64,000 bases of DNA. It comes from KBS-96 sp049585195 (GTDB lineage Bacteria; Acidobacteriota; Terriglobia; Bryobacterales; Bryobacteraceae). The notes below the pieces were generated by a model. The model did not search any database. It was given only the letters and a program-made list of their open reading frames with translations, and was not told the DNA's origin. Made by a program: the position numbers and the translations under genes. The stretch's first letter is position 1. Each line of letters opens with the position of its first letter. The stretch lies in contig JBAUZG010000272.1 in assembly GCA_049585195.1 (NCBI GenBank), forward strand, positions 1 through 64,000, given 5' to 3'. This document shows positions 42,634 to 50,827 of the stretch, one piece after another.

Positions 42634-45600
42634 TCACCCTCGGCTTTCGGCAGGTTGCATCCGTTGACGGTCTTTCTTTCCATAGACGAGCAGGTAAGCG
42701 GCGGGAACGATGAATACAGTGAGTGCGACCGAAGAAGTCAAACCGCCGATAATCGCTCGGGCCATGGGAGCGTATTGTTCCGATCCGGTTCCAAATTTGA
42801 GGGCCATGGGAATCATGCCAATGATGGTTGCCAGAGACGTCATCAGGATGGGGCGGAGGCGGACGCGGCAGGCGGTAATCACGGCGTCCTTTACCGAGAG
42901 CCCCTGCTCTTCGAGGCGATGAGCGAAATCGACGATGAGAATGCTATTCGAATCGGCTATGCCGATCAGCATCAACACGCCCATCAACGACATGACATTC
43001 AAGGTGGTGCCGGTCATTAATAGGATCAAGAACACGCCTACGAAACCCATCGGTATCGCCAGCATGATGAGGAACGGATCGACGAACGAGCGGAACTGGG
43101 CTATCAGAATGAGGTACAGAAGAATAAACGAGAGGATAAAACCAAACCCAAAGCTCGAAAACGATTCGCGCATTCCCAGCACCATTCCCCGCAGATCAAC
43201 GCGAACATTTCCGGGAACCTGCATTTGCCGGATCAGTTTTTCAATTGCAGTGGAAATCTTTCCTAAATCCTCGGCCTTCGGAGTGACGTACAGGTCGGTC
43301 GACCTTTGAATCTGATAGTGATCAATTTCCGTGGGCGTCTGAATATGAGTGAGTTGTGCCACCGAATCCAGTGTCGTCGGCTCCTTCAGCTTGGGAGACT
43401 TGAGGGGAATATTTTTGAGGTCGATGGTAGTGTGAATGGCTGCATTGCCGTGCTCGAAATATTGAACCGTAAGAAAGTAGTCGTTTCCCGTCTTATAATC
43501 GACCCAGTAGTTGGGGGCGATCATCGTATTTGAGTTGAGAGACGTGATGACGTTGTTCACGACGTCTTTCTGAGTCAGTCCGAGTTCGCCCGCGTGCACG
43601 CGATCCACGTTCAGCCGCAGGCCTGGATAGTTCATATCTTGCGGAATGTAGACCTCGTCTACTCCAGGCAATTGCCGAATTCGCGTAGCAAATTCCTGGG
43701 CCAAATCGTAATCTTGTTGAAGATTTGCCCCGGTCACTTCCACATCGATCGGAGCCGGCATGCCCATGTTGAGCGTGGAATCGACCATCGATCCGGTTTG
43801 GAAAAACGTGCGGACTTCCGGATATTGTTGTGCAATCGCCTTGCGCACGCGGTCCATGTACTCGAAGCTGCTGATTTCGTGGTCGTCGGTGAGGGCGGCC
43901 TGAACCGTCGCGGTGTAGGCGCCTGAGTTGCTTGTATAGAGCGATGAGAAATCCGGGACGACGCCGATGTTTGAAACCACCATTTTGAAATCGGCCGGAT
44001 GGACAGTGCGGCGGATCAAATCTTCTACGCGAGCGACGTACTGTTCCGTGAGCTCGATACGCGAACCGGTGGGCGCTTTCATATTGATGGTGAATTGGCC
44101 GGCGTCGGTGCGAGGGAAAAAAGCGAGGCCGAGCAGGGGATAGATTCCTAGGCTCAGGACAAAAAGCGCTGAAAGGGCAAGAACGGTGAGGCCGGGCCGC
44201 GTCAGCGCCCGCCTCACCCATGCCTCATAAAAATCGAGCATCTTATTAAAGAGGCGATTAAACGCGGTGTTAAATTTATGCCCCCAAGAACCTTGGTCAT
44301 TGCCGGTTGGATTCGCATGATGTTCCGCGTGAGGTACGGACTTCAAAAACCGCGAACAGAACAGCGGAATCACCGTCATTGCGACCACAAAAGAAATTAA
44401 CAAGGAAATGCAAAATGCCAGCGCTAAAGCGGAGAAGAGGAATTTGCTTACGCCATAGAGGAACGTGACGGGGAAGAAATCAACCACGTCGACGAGCGTT
44501 GCGGCCAGAACGGCAAGAGTGACTTCGGCGCCGCCCAGCTCGGCGGCAATCCTGGGGAGCTCGCCCATCTCAAGATGCCGGTAAATGTTTTCGAGAGAGA
44601 TGACGGAGTTGTCGATGACGCGCGAGAAGGCCAGCGCCATGCCGGCGAGAATCATGGTGTTGACCGTGCTTCCTCCGAGATAGAGGAGCACAAAGGTCGC
44701 CAAGGCCGAAAGCGGAATGGAAAGCAAAACGGCCGACGTGGCGCGGACACTACCCAGGAACAGGAGAATCATGATGCTGGTCAGCACCAAACCGATGAGT
44801 CCTTCGTGAAGTACGGTTTTGATGGCTTCTTTTACAAACACCGATTGGTCGAAGAGCAGATCGGTTTTCATCTGTTTCGGAATGTCGTAGAGATGCTGAG
44901 TGAGCTTTCGCACGCCTTCCACAACCTGAATCGTATTCGTATCGCCGCCCTGCTTCATGATCGGGATATAAGCGGACCTTTGGCCATCGACGCGAACGAT
45001 GTTGTACTGAATTTGGCTCGCGTCCTCGGCACGTCCGATGTCCCTCACAGATACCCAGGAGTCGCCCACAGCCTTAACCGGGATATCGTTCATCTCCTTC
45101 ATGTTGTCGACAAGGCTGTTCGAGTAAACGTAGTAATCGGAGGGGCCTACTTTGACGTCGCCGGCCGGCAAGATCAGGTTCGATCGATTGACGGCGCTGA
45201 CAACATCCATGGGGCTCAGTTGCCGTGAGGCGAGCTTATAAGGATCGACGTACACCATGATTTGGCGGTATTTGCCGCCAAACGGTGGGGGAATTTCGGC
45301 GCCTTTGATGACTGCAATTTGATTGCGAATCGCGAATTGGGCGTAATCGTGGAGCTGCGTTTCCGTAAGGCCTTGGCCTTTTACGGTGACCAAACATACG
45401 GGCTGGCTCGAGGCATCGAACTTCAACACGACCGGAGGCAGCGTGCCGGGCGGCAGGCGCTTTAAATCGGCGAGGGCGAGATTCGATAACTCCGTGACAT
45501 CTGTGTCGGCGCTCGTTCCGGGTTGAAAATACGCTCTGATCAGGCTCACACCTAACATGGAGCGCGATTCCATGTGATCCATGCCAGCGGCCAGCGTGAA

Positions 45601-45804
45601 GAAGCGTTCGAGCGGGTTCGTGATGTCAGTTTCGATGTCGGCCGGCGGCATGCCCGAGTAGAACGTCGCAACCACAACTTCCGGTATGTTGATTTGCGGG
45701 AAGAGATCGACCGGCATTCGCACGACGCTCACCGCGCCGATTAGCGAAATAGCCAAGCAGACGACGATGATGAAATACGGATTGCGGATCGAAAATCGCG
45801 ACAT
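42634..45804 (-). CDS. RND efflux permease, first tandem copy
   Basis: This 1056-residue paralogue of the downstream pump is roughly four-fifths identical by eye, highest in the N-terminal 450 residues. Helix 4 again reads VIDNSVISLEN; helix 10 reads IADSNSILIVDF, with an extra Asp compared with the sister copy. Two RND subunits after one adaptor recall MdtABC-type pumps that work as mixed trimers. It lies 40 bases after the adaptor gene on the minus strand. Confidence 0.95.
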   Translation of the reverse strand: MSRFSIRNPYFIIVVCLAISLIGAVSVVRMPVDLFPQINIPEVVVATFYSGMPPADIETDITNPLERFFTLAAGMDHMESRSMLGVSLIRAYFQPGTSADTDVTELSNLALADLKRLPPGTLPPVVLKFDASSQPVCLVTVKGQGLTETQLHDYAQFAIRNQIAVIKGAEIPPPFGGKYRQIMVYVDPYKLASRQLSPMDVVSAVNRSNLILPAGDVKVGPSDYYVYSNSLVDNMKEMNDIPVKAVGDSWVSVRDIGRAEDASQIQYNIVRVDGQRSAYIPIMKQGGDTNTIQVVEGVRKLTQHLYDIPKQMKTDLLFDQSVFVKEAIKTVLHEGLIGLVLTSIMILLFLGSVRATSAVLLSIPLSALATFVLLYLGGSTVNTMILAGMALAFSRVIDNSVISLENIYRHLEMGELPRIAAELGGAEVTLAVLAATLVDVVDFFPVTFLYGVSKFLFSALALAFCISLLISFVVAMTVIPLFCSRFLKSVPHAEHHANPTGNDQGSWGHKFNTAFNRLFNKMLDFYEAWVRRALTRPGLTVLALSALFVLSLGIYPLLGLAFFPRTDAGQFTINMKAPTGSRIELTEQYVARVEDLIRRTVHPADFKMVVSNIGVVPDFSSLYTSNSGAYTATVQAALTDDHEISSFEYMDRVRKAIAQQYPEVRTFFQTGSMVDSTLNMGMPAPIDVEVTGANLQQDYDLAQEFATRIRQLPGVDEVYIPQDMNYPGLRLNVDRVHAGELGLTQKDVVNNVITSLNSNTMIAPNYWVDYKTGNDYFLTVQYFEHGNAAIHTTIDLKNIPLKSPKLKEPTTLDSVAQLTHIQTPTEIDHYQIQRSTDLYVTPKAEDLGKISTAIEKLIRQMQVPGNVRVDLRGMVLGMRESFSSFGFGFILSFILLYLILIAQFRSFVDPFLIMLAIPMGFVGVFLILLMTGTTLNVMSLMGVLMLIGIADSNSILIVDFAHRLEEQGLSVKDAVITACRVRLRPILMTSLATIIGMIPMALKFGTGSEQYAPMARAIIGGLTSSVALTVFIVPAAYLLVYGKKDRQRMQPAESRG

Positions 45805-45844
45805 CAGGCTTCGGTCTCAGAAAATGTCGAAAGCGAGCACACTG

Positions 45845-47131
45845 TCAGCTCTTGCTTTTGTACTCGGCGACCTGTACAGTTTGGGGGCGCACCTCTTCGC
45901 CGGGCTTAAGCCCGCTTCGATCGCTGACGACCACCTGGTCGCCTTCGTGAAGCCCCGACAGCACCTCCGCGTAGCTGTCGGTCTGAACGCCCAGCGTGAT
46001 CTTGGAATCTTGAATTTTGTTCGCTTGGTCGACGATCATAACGCTCGCCTGATCGCCTTCCTGGCTGACAGCCTGCAGGGGAATGACAAGCGCATCGCCT
46101 TTTCGGTCGAGTGTGAGGGTGGCCTCCGCATACACGCCCGGGATCAGAACGCCCCGGGGATTAGGCACATCCACTTCCGTGTGCATTGTGCGGGTGGCTG
46201 CCGCAACGTCGGATGAAAAGCGGATTACTTTGCCAGGAAAATCTCGGTTCAGAGCAGGGACTCGCACATCCACCGGATCGCCGATTTTGATGTAGCGGAC
46301 ATAGGATTCGGGAACAGGAATTGTGAGACGGAAGAGATCTTCCTGGGAAAGTCTTACGAGCGGCAACACTTGAGTACTCGAGTTGGTTCCGGCTTGCATC
46401 AACGTTCCTTGATTTGCATACCGTTGCGTTACAACTCCTGTGAACGGAGCCGTAATCTTCGAGTAATCGAAAAGAGCCTGATCGTGTGCCAGCTTGGATT
46501 GAGCAACGGTCAACTGGCTTTGCGCAACTTGCAGGCGGGACTTGGCGGACTCGACCTGCGCCTCGGCTGCGAGATCCTTACCTTCCGCATCGTCAACTTC
46601 CTGTTGCGCCACGAGTCCGGGTTTCGAGGACGCAACGCCATTCAACCGGGTGTATTCCAGATGCAAGACTTTGTGCTGCGCCTCAATTCGACTCAACTCA
46701 TGCTCCGTGTTAGTGACCTGGTCGCCCATGCTCTTGATAGTGGCCTGATCTTCCTGCAAAAGGGCCTGCAGCTCCGGGATCTCGAGAACCGCCATGAGCT
46801 GACCAGCTTTCACATGGGTGCCGTAATCCACGTAGAGCTTGGAAACGAAGCCCGATTCCTTGGCGAAGACGTCGATTTCTTGAAACGGAACGAGCTCGGA
46901 CGATACGGTGAGATACCGCGCCATCGGCTGTCTGCCGATCTTGGCGACTCCCACTAAAGGCAAGGCATTCTGCGCGGATTCCGCGGCTCCAGCAGCATCG
47001 TCTCTTCGGCAAGACACCAGCGCCATTCCGGCCGCAATGACGAGAAAGGCCGCGGAACATATAAGGACGGACCGCGAACGAACAGACTGAGCAGCCGGAG
47101 CGCGATCAGGATCTTGTGGGTAAATGGTCAT
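45845..47131 (-). CDS. RND periplasmic adaptor (membrane-fusion lipoprotein)
   Basis: The adaptor links the RND pumps to TolC. ATG 47131 gives 428 residues with a membrane segment ending in a lipobox, LVSC (residues 38-41), so it is probably a lipoprotein. Then come the biotinyl/lipoyl domain halves (EIDVFAKESGFVSKLYVDYG; APFTGVVTQRYANQGTLM), a long helical hairpin, and the beta-barrel and proximal domains (DPVDVRVPALNRDFPGKVI). Its start overlaps the end of the rraA-like gene by 26 bases. Confidence 0.93.
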   Translation of the reverse strand: MTIYPQDPDRAPAAQSVRSRSVLICSAAFLVIAAGMALVSCRRDDAAGAAESAQNALPLVGVAKIGRQPMARYLTVSSELVPFQEIDVFAKESGFVSKLYVDYGTHVKAGQLMAVLEIPELQALLQEDQATIKSMGDQVTNTEHELSRIEAQHKVLHLEYTRLNGVASSKPGLVAQQEVDDAEGKDLAAEAQVESAKSRLQVAQSQLTVAQSKLAHDQALFDYSKITAPFTGVVTQRYANQGTLMQAGTNSSTQVLPLVRLSQEDLFRLTIPVPESYVRYIKIGDPVDVRVPALNRDFPGKVIRFSSDVAAATRTMHTEVDVPNPRGVLIPGVYAEATLTLDRKGDALVIPLQAVSQEGDQASVMIVDQANKIQDSKITLGVQTDSYAEVLSGLHEGDQVVVSDRSGLKPGEEVRPQTVQVAEYKSKS

Positions 47132-47849
47132 TTTGGATCTTTGCCGCTCCGCCAACCTTGTTCGCGGTATGCTCAATCATTTCAGCCAGTTTTCGCGACG
47201 AAAAGTCCTTCGACCGGCAAAAGTCGATCAGTTCTTTTTCCGCGTCTAATATCTTCTTTGCGACGGCCGGAATTTCTCCGGCGATCGAGATCGGAATCGA
47301 ATGAACGCCGTGCCGGTCGCCGTGGAGCAAATCGCCGGGCTTTATACGCAGACCGCCAATCTCCACCGGTTCGCCGAAGTCGATGACATGAGCGTAAGCA
47401 TGCGAAACGGCGATACTGCCGGCAAAGGCCTGAACACCAGCGCGTTCAATGCCCGGCAAATCGCGTACCGCCCCGTTCGTTACATACGCGGTGCATCCAA
47501 GGGCTTTTGATATCCAGGCATGGATTTCACCGAACAAAGCGCCGAGGCCGGCTAAGGGATCGGCATCCCGGACGACGATGAATCGAGGGGCAGGAATGGT
47601 GAGCGCGTACGACCAAAAATCCATGCGGTCGTAATAGCATCGGCCCGCGATGGGAGTCGAGGAGGTCCGTATGCGCGCTGTTACTGCATACCCTATGGCC
47701 GTCGGCAGGTTTGGAAACATGCACCTGACCGAGCCGTTGACGAAGCCTTCGTTGCGCGTTCTGACTTGAAATTGTTCGATTGCGTTCGACACGGTACAGG
47801 TGTCAAGCTGCCGCAGTTGTTCGAGAGTTTCCTGTGCTAAGGCCTGCAT
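47106..47849 (-). CDS. RraA-like aldolase/decarboxylase family protein
   Basis: The 247-residue protein carries the RraA/HMG-aldolase fold: TCTVSNAIEQF, the metal-site region ALGCTAYVTNGAVRDLPGIE and the loop PGDLLHGDRHGVHSIP. Members include 4-hydroxy-4-methyl-2-oxoglutarate aldolases and oxaloacetate decarboxylases, and the RNase E inhibitor RraA. The NGAVRD motif favours an enzyme. It is the first gene of the five-gene minus-strand efflux unit and overlaps the adaptor gene, an unusual partnership. Confidence 0.83.
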   Translation of the reverse strand: MQALAQETLEQLRQLDTCTVSNAIEQFQVRTRNEGFVNGSVRCMFPNLPTAIGYAVTARIRTSSTPIAGRCYYDRMDFWSYALTIPAPRFIVVRDADPLAGLGALFGEIHAWISKALGCTAYVTNGAVRDLPGIERAGVQAFAGSIAVSHAYAHVIDFGEPVEIGGLRIKPGDLLHGDRHGVHSIPISIAGEIPAVAKKILDAEKELIDFCRSKDFSSRKLAEMIEHTANKVGGAAKIQNDHLPTRS

Positions 47850-48144
47850 ATCGGTTTCGTTCGTCCTGACTGTCTCGATACGCGCGCAGGAGCCCCACTC
47901 GCCGTGCGGCGGAAAAGGGAGACTACGATCCCAAATCCACTGTAAAAATTGTATCGCTTAGAGACCATACCCTGCGTAGGGGATTTTACGGGTTGATTGG
48001 CGGTAGATTCGGCCCATAGACCGCGTCTGCATCTACTTAAGCGAGCGGCGAAAGAATACCCTGTGGACGCGATGCCGCTTGCTGAACGAAAGCCGCTATC
48101 ATTCCCGTATCGACCAGGAAGAAGCTTCCCATTCGCGAGCCGAT
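47850..48144. other. Intergenic region with a CCCTGCGTAGGG dyad
   Basis: The 295-bp divergent gap holds the dyad CCCTGCGTAGGG at 47970-47981. It could be an operator for the rraA-like/efflux unit or the receiver-protein gene. Short minus-strand frames here are not convincing. Confidence 0.3.
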
Positions 48145-48792
48145 ATGGAACAGCATATTCGCATCGTACTGGCAAATCAACACCCGATTATCCGGGGCAG
48201 TTTGCGTCTGTTACTTGAAAGACAACCGGCATTTCGCGTCATTGGAGAGGCGGCGGACGGGCGCGAGGCGGTGGTTTTGGCGGAATACAGGCGCCCGGAA
48301 ATCGTGCTGCTCGATATAAAGCTTCCATATGTAAACGGAATCGCGGCCGCCCGTGAAATCTGCTCGAACAGGCCGGGCTTGGGAATTGTTTTTGTCACTG
48401 CGCTTACCGATCAAGAATACATTTCCGAGGCCTTCAAAGCCGGCGCCCGCGGATATGTGCTCGGCGATGCCGCCGCAGCCGATTTGTCTTTCGCCATCCA
48501 AGTCGTCGCAGGCAGGGGCGCTTTTATAAGCCCCACGATAACCGCAAAACTGATTGAAGACTTCGCGGTGAAACACGCGAGCGAACGCGTCATCTCGGAA
48601 TACTCGAAGCAGCTCTTCTGCTTGCTTGCGGCCGGCTACGGCGAGCACGAAATCGCAGTGCGCCTCAATTCAAGCGTCAGCCGTATCAAGGCCGACTATC
48701 AAAGCATCAGTGAGACGTTTCAACGCATTGCGCTGCCCGAAGTGATTGTCGACTCGATCCGCGGGAACCATCATTTTGCCGGGCAAAGATAA
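48145..48792 (+). CDS. Degenerate receiver (pseudo-REC) regulator
   Basis: This 215-residue protein has the receiver fold of NarL-type regulators, but the acidic pair is N11-Q12 (VLANQHPII) and the conserved Lys is G107 (GYVLGDAA). The phospho-acceptor position D57 (VLLDIKLP) and T85 remain. The C-terminal helix-turn-helix is faded (LLAAGYGEHEIAVRLNSSVS). It is therefore probably phosphorylation-independent. ATG 48145 fits the receiver start; the frame is open earlier to 48079. No kinase is adjacent. Confidence 0.82.
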   Translation: MEQHIRIVLANQHPIIRGSLRLLLERQPAFRVIGEAADGREAVVLAEYRRPEIVLLDIKLPYVNGIAAAREICSNRPGLGIVFVTALTDQEYISEAFKAGARGYVLGDAAAADLSFAIQVVAGRGAFISPTITAKLIEDFAVKHASERVISEYSKQLFCLLAAGYGEHEIAVRLNSSVSRIKADYQSISETFQRIALPEVIVDSIRGNHHFAGQR

Positions 48793-48802
48793 GGTTGGCC
48801 TT

Positions 48803-48848
48803 CAGCCGGACTTCGTCACATCCGCTCCCTTGCGGTCGCGGTTCCGAT
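48803..48848 (-). repeat. REP-like palindrome copy 3 (inverted)
   Basis: On the minus strand it reads GGAACCGCGACCGC, then AAGGGAGCGGA, then TGTGACGAAGTCCGGC. It forms the left arm of an inverted pair with the copy at 48872. Confidence 0.7.
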
Positions 48849-48871
48849 ACTGCACGTTGACTCACAAGAAC

Positions 48872-48913
48872 TTACAGAACCGCGCGCGCTAGCAAGCGGC
48901 TTAGTGACGAGGC
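48872..48913 (+). repeat. REP-like palindrome copy 4
   Basis: It reads AGAACCGCGCGCGC, AGCAAGCGG, then TTAGTGACGAGG, the direct counterpart of the inverted copy 24 bases upstream. A further GGCCGCG/GCGCGGCC dyad follows at about 48910-48942. Confidence 0.6.
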
Positions 48914-48983
48914 CGCGTTAGCGCTTAAAGTCAGCGCGGCCCCGCGTTGCCGCCGTGATTTATGAAAATCATAAAGACGATCC

Positions 48984-49688
48984 ATGTTCGATTTTTCCGG
49001 CAAGTCGGTTCTTGTTACAGGCGGCACGAGCGGCATCGGTCTGGCTGTCGCAGTCGCTTTTTCGCGAGTGGGCTCGAAGGTGGTTGCCGCGGGATTACCC
49101 TCGAGCGAACCGATCCCCTCTACGCTTCGAGTAGAGACACTCGATGTCACCGACACAGAGTCCGTTGGTCAAATTGTGTCGAAGCTTTCGAGTCTCGATT
49201 TTCTAGTGAATGCAGCCGGTATTATCAGCCGCGATAAAGAATTCGAGCTTGATACGTTCACCCGGGTTATCGATGTAAATCTGACGGGGGCCATGCGGAT
49301 GAGCATGGCGGTCCATCCCAAACTTGCACAGGCCCGAGGGGCAATCGTCAACATCGCCTCAATGCTGACCTTTTTTGGAGGTCCACGGGTTCCGGCATAC
49401 AGCGCCAGCAAGGGTGGCATCGCTCAGCTGACACGTTCGCTCGCGGTGGCGTGGGCCCAAGATGGCATTCGCGTGAACGCCGTAGCTCCAGGCTGGATCG
49501 AGACGCCGCTCACGCAAGCCCTTCGCGACGACGCTCAGCGCTCCGGCCAATTACTGTTGCGAACGCCATTCGCGCGATGGGGGCAGCCGGAAGAAGTCGC
49601 GGGTCCGGTGTTATTCTTGTGCTCCGGGGCTGCCTCGTTCATCACCGGAGCCGTTCTACCGGTAGATGGTGGTTACTCGGCGGCCTGA
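48984..49688 (+). CDS. Short-chain dehydrogenase/reductase
   Basis: This 234-residue classical SDR has the cofactor motif TGGTSGIG (about residues 11-18), NAAG, a catalytic Ser near NIASMLTF, and YSASKGG with the catalytic Tyr and Lys. The C-terminus LCSGAASFITGAVLPVDGG is typical. The acidic cofactor-selecting residue is not obvious. The next gene, a cupin, follows after 16 bases and is probably co-transcribed. Substrate unknown. Confidence 0.92.
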   Translation: MFDFSGKSVLVTGGTSGIGLAVAVAFSRVGSKVVAAGLPSSEPIPSTLRVETLDVTDTESVGQIVSKLSSLDFLVNAAGIISRDKEFELDTFTRVIDVNLTGAMRMSMAVHPKLAQARGAIVNIASMLTFFGGPRVPAYSASKGGIAQLTRSLAVAWAQDGIRVNAVAPGWIETPLTQALRDDAQRSGQLLLRTPFARWGQPEEVAGPVLFLCSGAASFITGAVLPVDGGYSAA

Positions 49689-49704
49689 TTCGCGAAAGAC
49701 CGCT

Positions 49705-50187
49705 ATGCAAACCACTCACCCACTGTCACCTGAACAGATTGTCGAACGCGCCATCCCGGAAGATGAGCGGGTCTGGGTCCCCCAAGCCCCCAGCGTCTGG
49801 TTCCGTCCTCTGATGCTCAACACGCTGAATGGCCAGTGGTGCAACCTGCTGCGGGTGCGCAAGGCCGGTATCCTGAGCCGTCACCGCCATCCCGCTCCGG
49901 TACATGGCTACGTCATCAAAGGTTCCTGGCGCTATCTCGAGCACGACTGGGTGGCCCGCGCAGGCGATTATGTCTTCGAGCCACCCGGGGAAACTCACAC
50001 CCTCACTGTGGATGCTGACGTAGAAGAGATGATCACGTTCTTCAATATTTCCGGCTGCATGTACTACGTCGACCAGGAGGGCCGCCACACCGGCTTTGAA
50101 GATGTTTTCACGAAAATCGACATGTGCCGCAAACACTATTCCGAAGTAGGGCTTGGCGAAAAGTTCGTCGACCAGTTTGTGCGGTGA
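49705..50187 (+). CDS. Cupin protein, 2,4'-dihydroxyacetophenone dioxygenase-like
   Basis: ATG 49705 gives a 160-residue cupin. Metal-binding pattern: LSRHRHPAPVHGYVIKGSWR with three His, then the second motif FEPPGETHTLTVDAD. The WVPQAPSVWFRPLMLN N-terminus resembles dihydroxyacetophenone dioxygenases and related ChrR-type cupins. It follows the SDR gene, suggesting a small aromatic or keto-acid pathway, but the substrate is not established. Confidence 0.8.
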   Translation: MQTTHPLSPEQIVERAIPEDERVWVPQAPSVWFRPLMLNTLNGQWCNLLRVRKAGILSRHRHPAPVHGYVIKGSWRYLEHDWVARAGDYVFEPPGETHTLTVDADVEEMITFFNISGCMYYVDQEGRHTGFEDVFTKIDMCRKHYSEVGLGEKFVDQFVR

Positions 50188-50202
50188 ATGAGCTTGGAAA
50201 AT

Positions 50203-50757
50203 TTAGCCCAGATACATCACGTGAACGTAGGTGCCTAGCCTGACGTTGTAGGCGAGATACCAGCCGACATGGTCCGGGTCTTCGTAGATCACGATCTGAT
50301 CTGAGTTCCAGAGCCAGCCGTTGCAATAACCGATATCGTAGGGAGCGACGCTGAAGTAAAAGCCGCCGAACCAGAAGCGGGACGGGCCGCCTCCAGCCAA
50401 GTGAAATACGTGCCCGGGACCAAAGCCACCCGTGAAATGTCCGTGTGCCCAGGGATGGTCGAGATGATAATGAGGATCGTTAGGACCCGAATCGTGTCCC
50501 ACCCATCTGTCGTCCGCATGAACATGCGGCGCGTCGGGATGTCCGGGGGCATCACGGAAGTTGCGAGCCTGTGGAGCGGGATGGGCTTGAGGCATAGGGT
50601 GCTCTTCGGCATGTGCCGGTGCTGGACCGTGGGCCGGAATGTGCCCGCCACCCACTTCGTGACCACCTCCACGGGGGTTACCCCCTCCGTGCTCTTGCGA
50701 AAAACCGCTGACGAAACTCAGCAATAAGAATGAAAGTACTCCTGCGAATATCTTCAT
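50203..50757 (-). CDS. Exported His/Gly/Pro-rich protein of unknown function
   Basis: ATG 50757 begins a signal peptide (KIFAGVLSFLLLSFVSGFSQ). The next about 80 residues are His-, Gly- and Pro-rich (HGGGNPRGGGHEVGGGHIPA), followed by an Asp/His stretch and an aromatic C-terminal region (RFWFGGFYFSVAPYDIGYC, YEDPDHVGWYLAYNVRLG). The His content suggests metal binding or an extracellular structural role. It sits alone between a cupin gene and an amino acid permease gene. No named family is recognised with certainty. Confidence 0.75.
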   Translation of the reverse strand: MKIFAGVLSFLLLSFVSGFSQEHGGGNPRGGGHEVGGGHIPAHGPAPAHAEEHPMPQAHPAPQARNFRDAPGHPDAPHVHADDRWVGHDSGPNDPHYHLDHPWAHGHFTGGFGPGHVFHLAGGGPSRFWFGGFYFSVAPYDIGYCNGWLWNSDQIVIYEDPDHVGWYLAYNVRLGTYVHVMYLG

Positions 50758-50827
50758 GGCGCGCTTCGATAATATCTCAACGCCATGGGAACTCTCTATA
50801 CCCCGCATCCTGGGGAAGGTGCGGGCC

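Noticed and set aside
46370..46957. 195-codon plus-strand frame opposite the adaptor gene
   Set aside because: Antisense to a well-supported membrane-fusion protein, no start signals or motifs.
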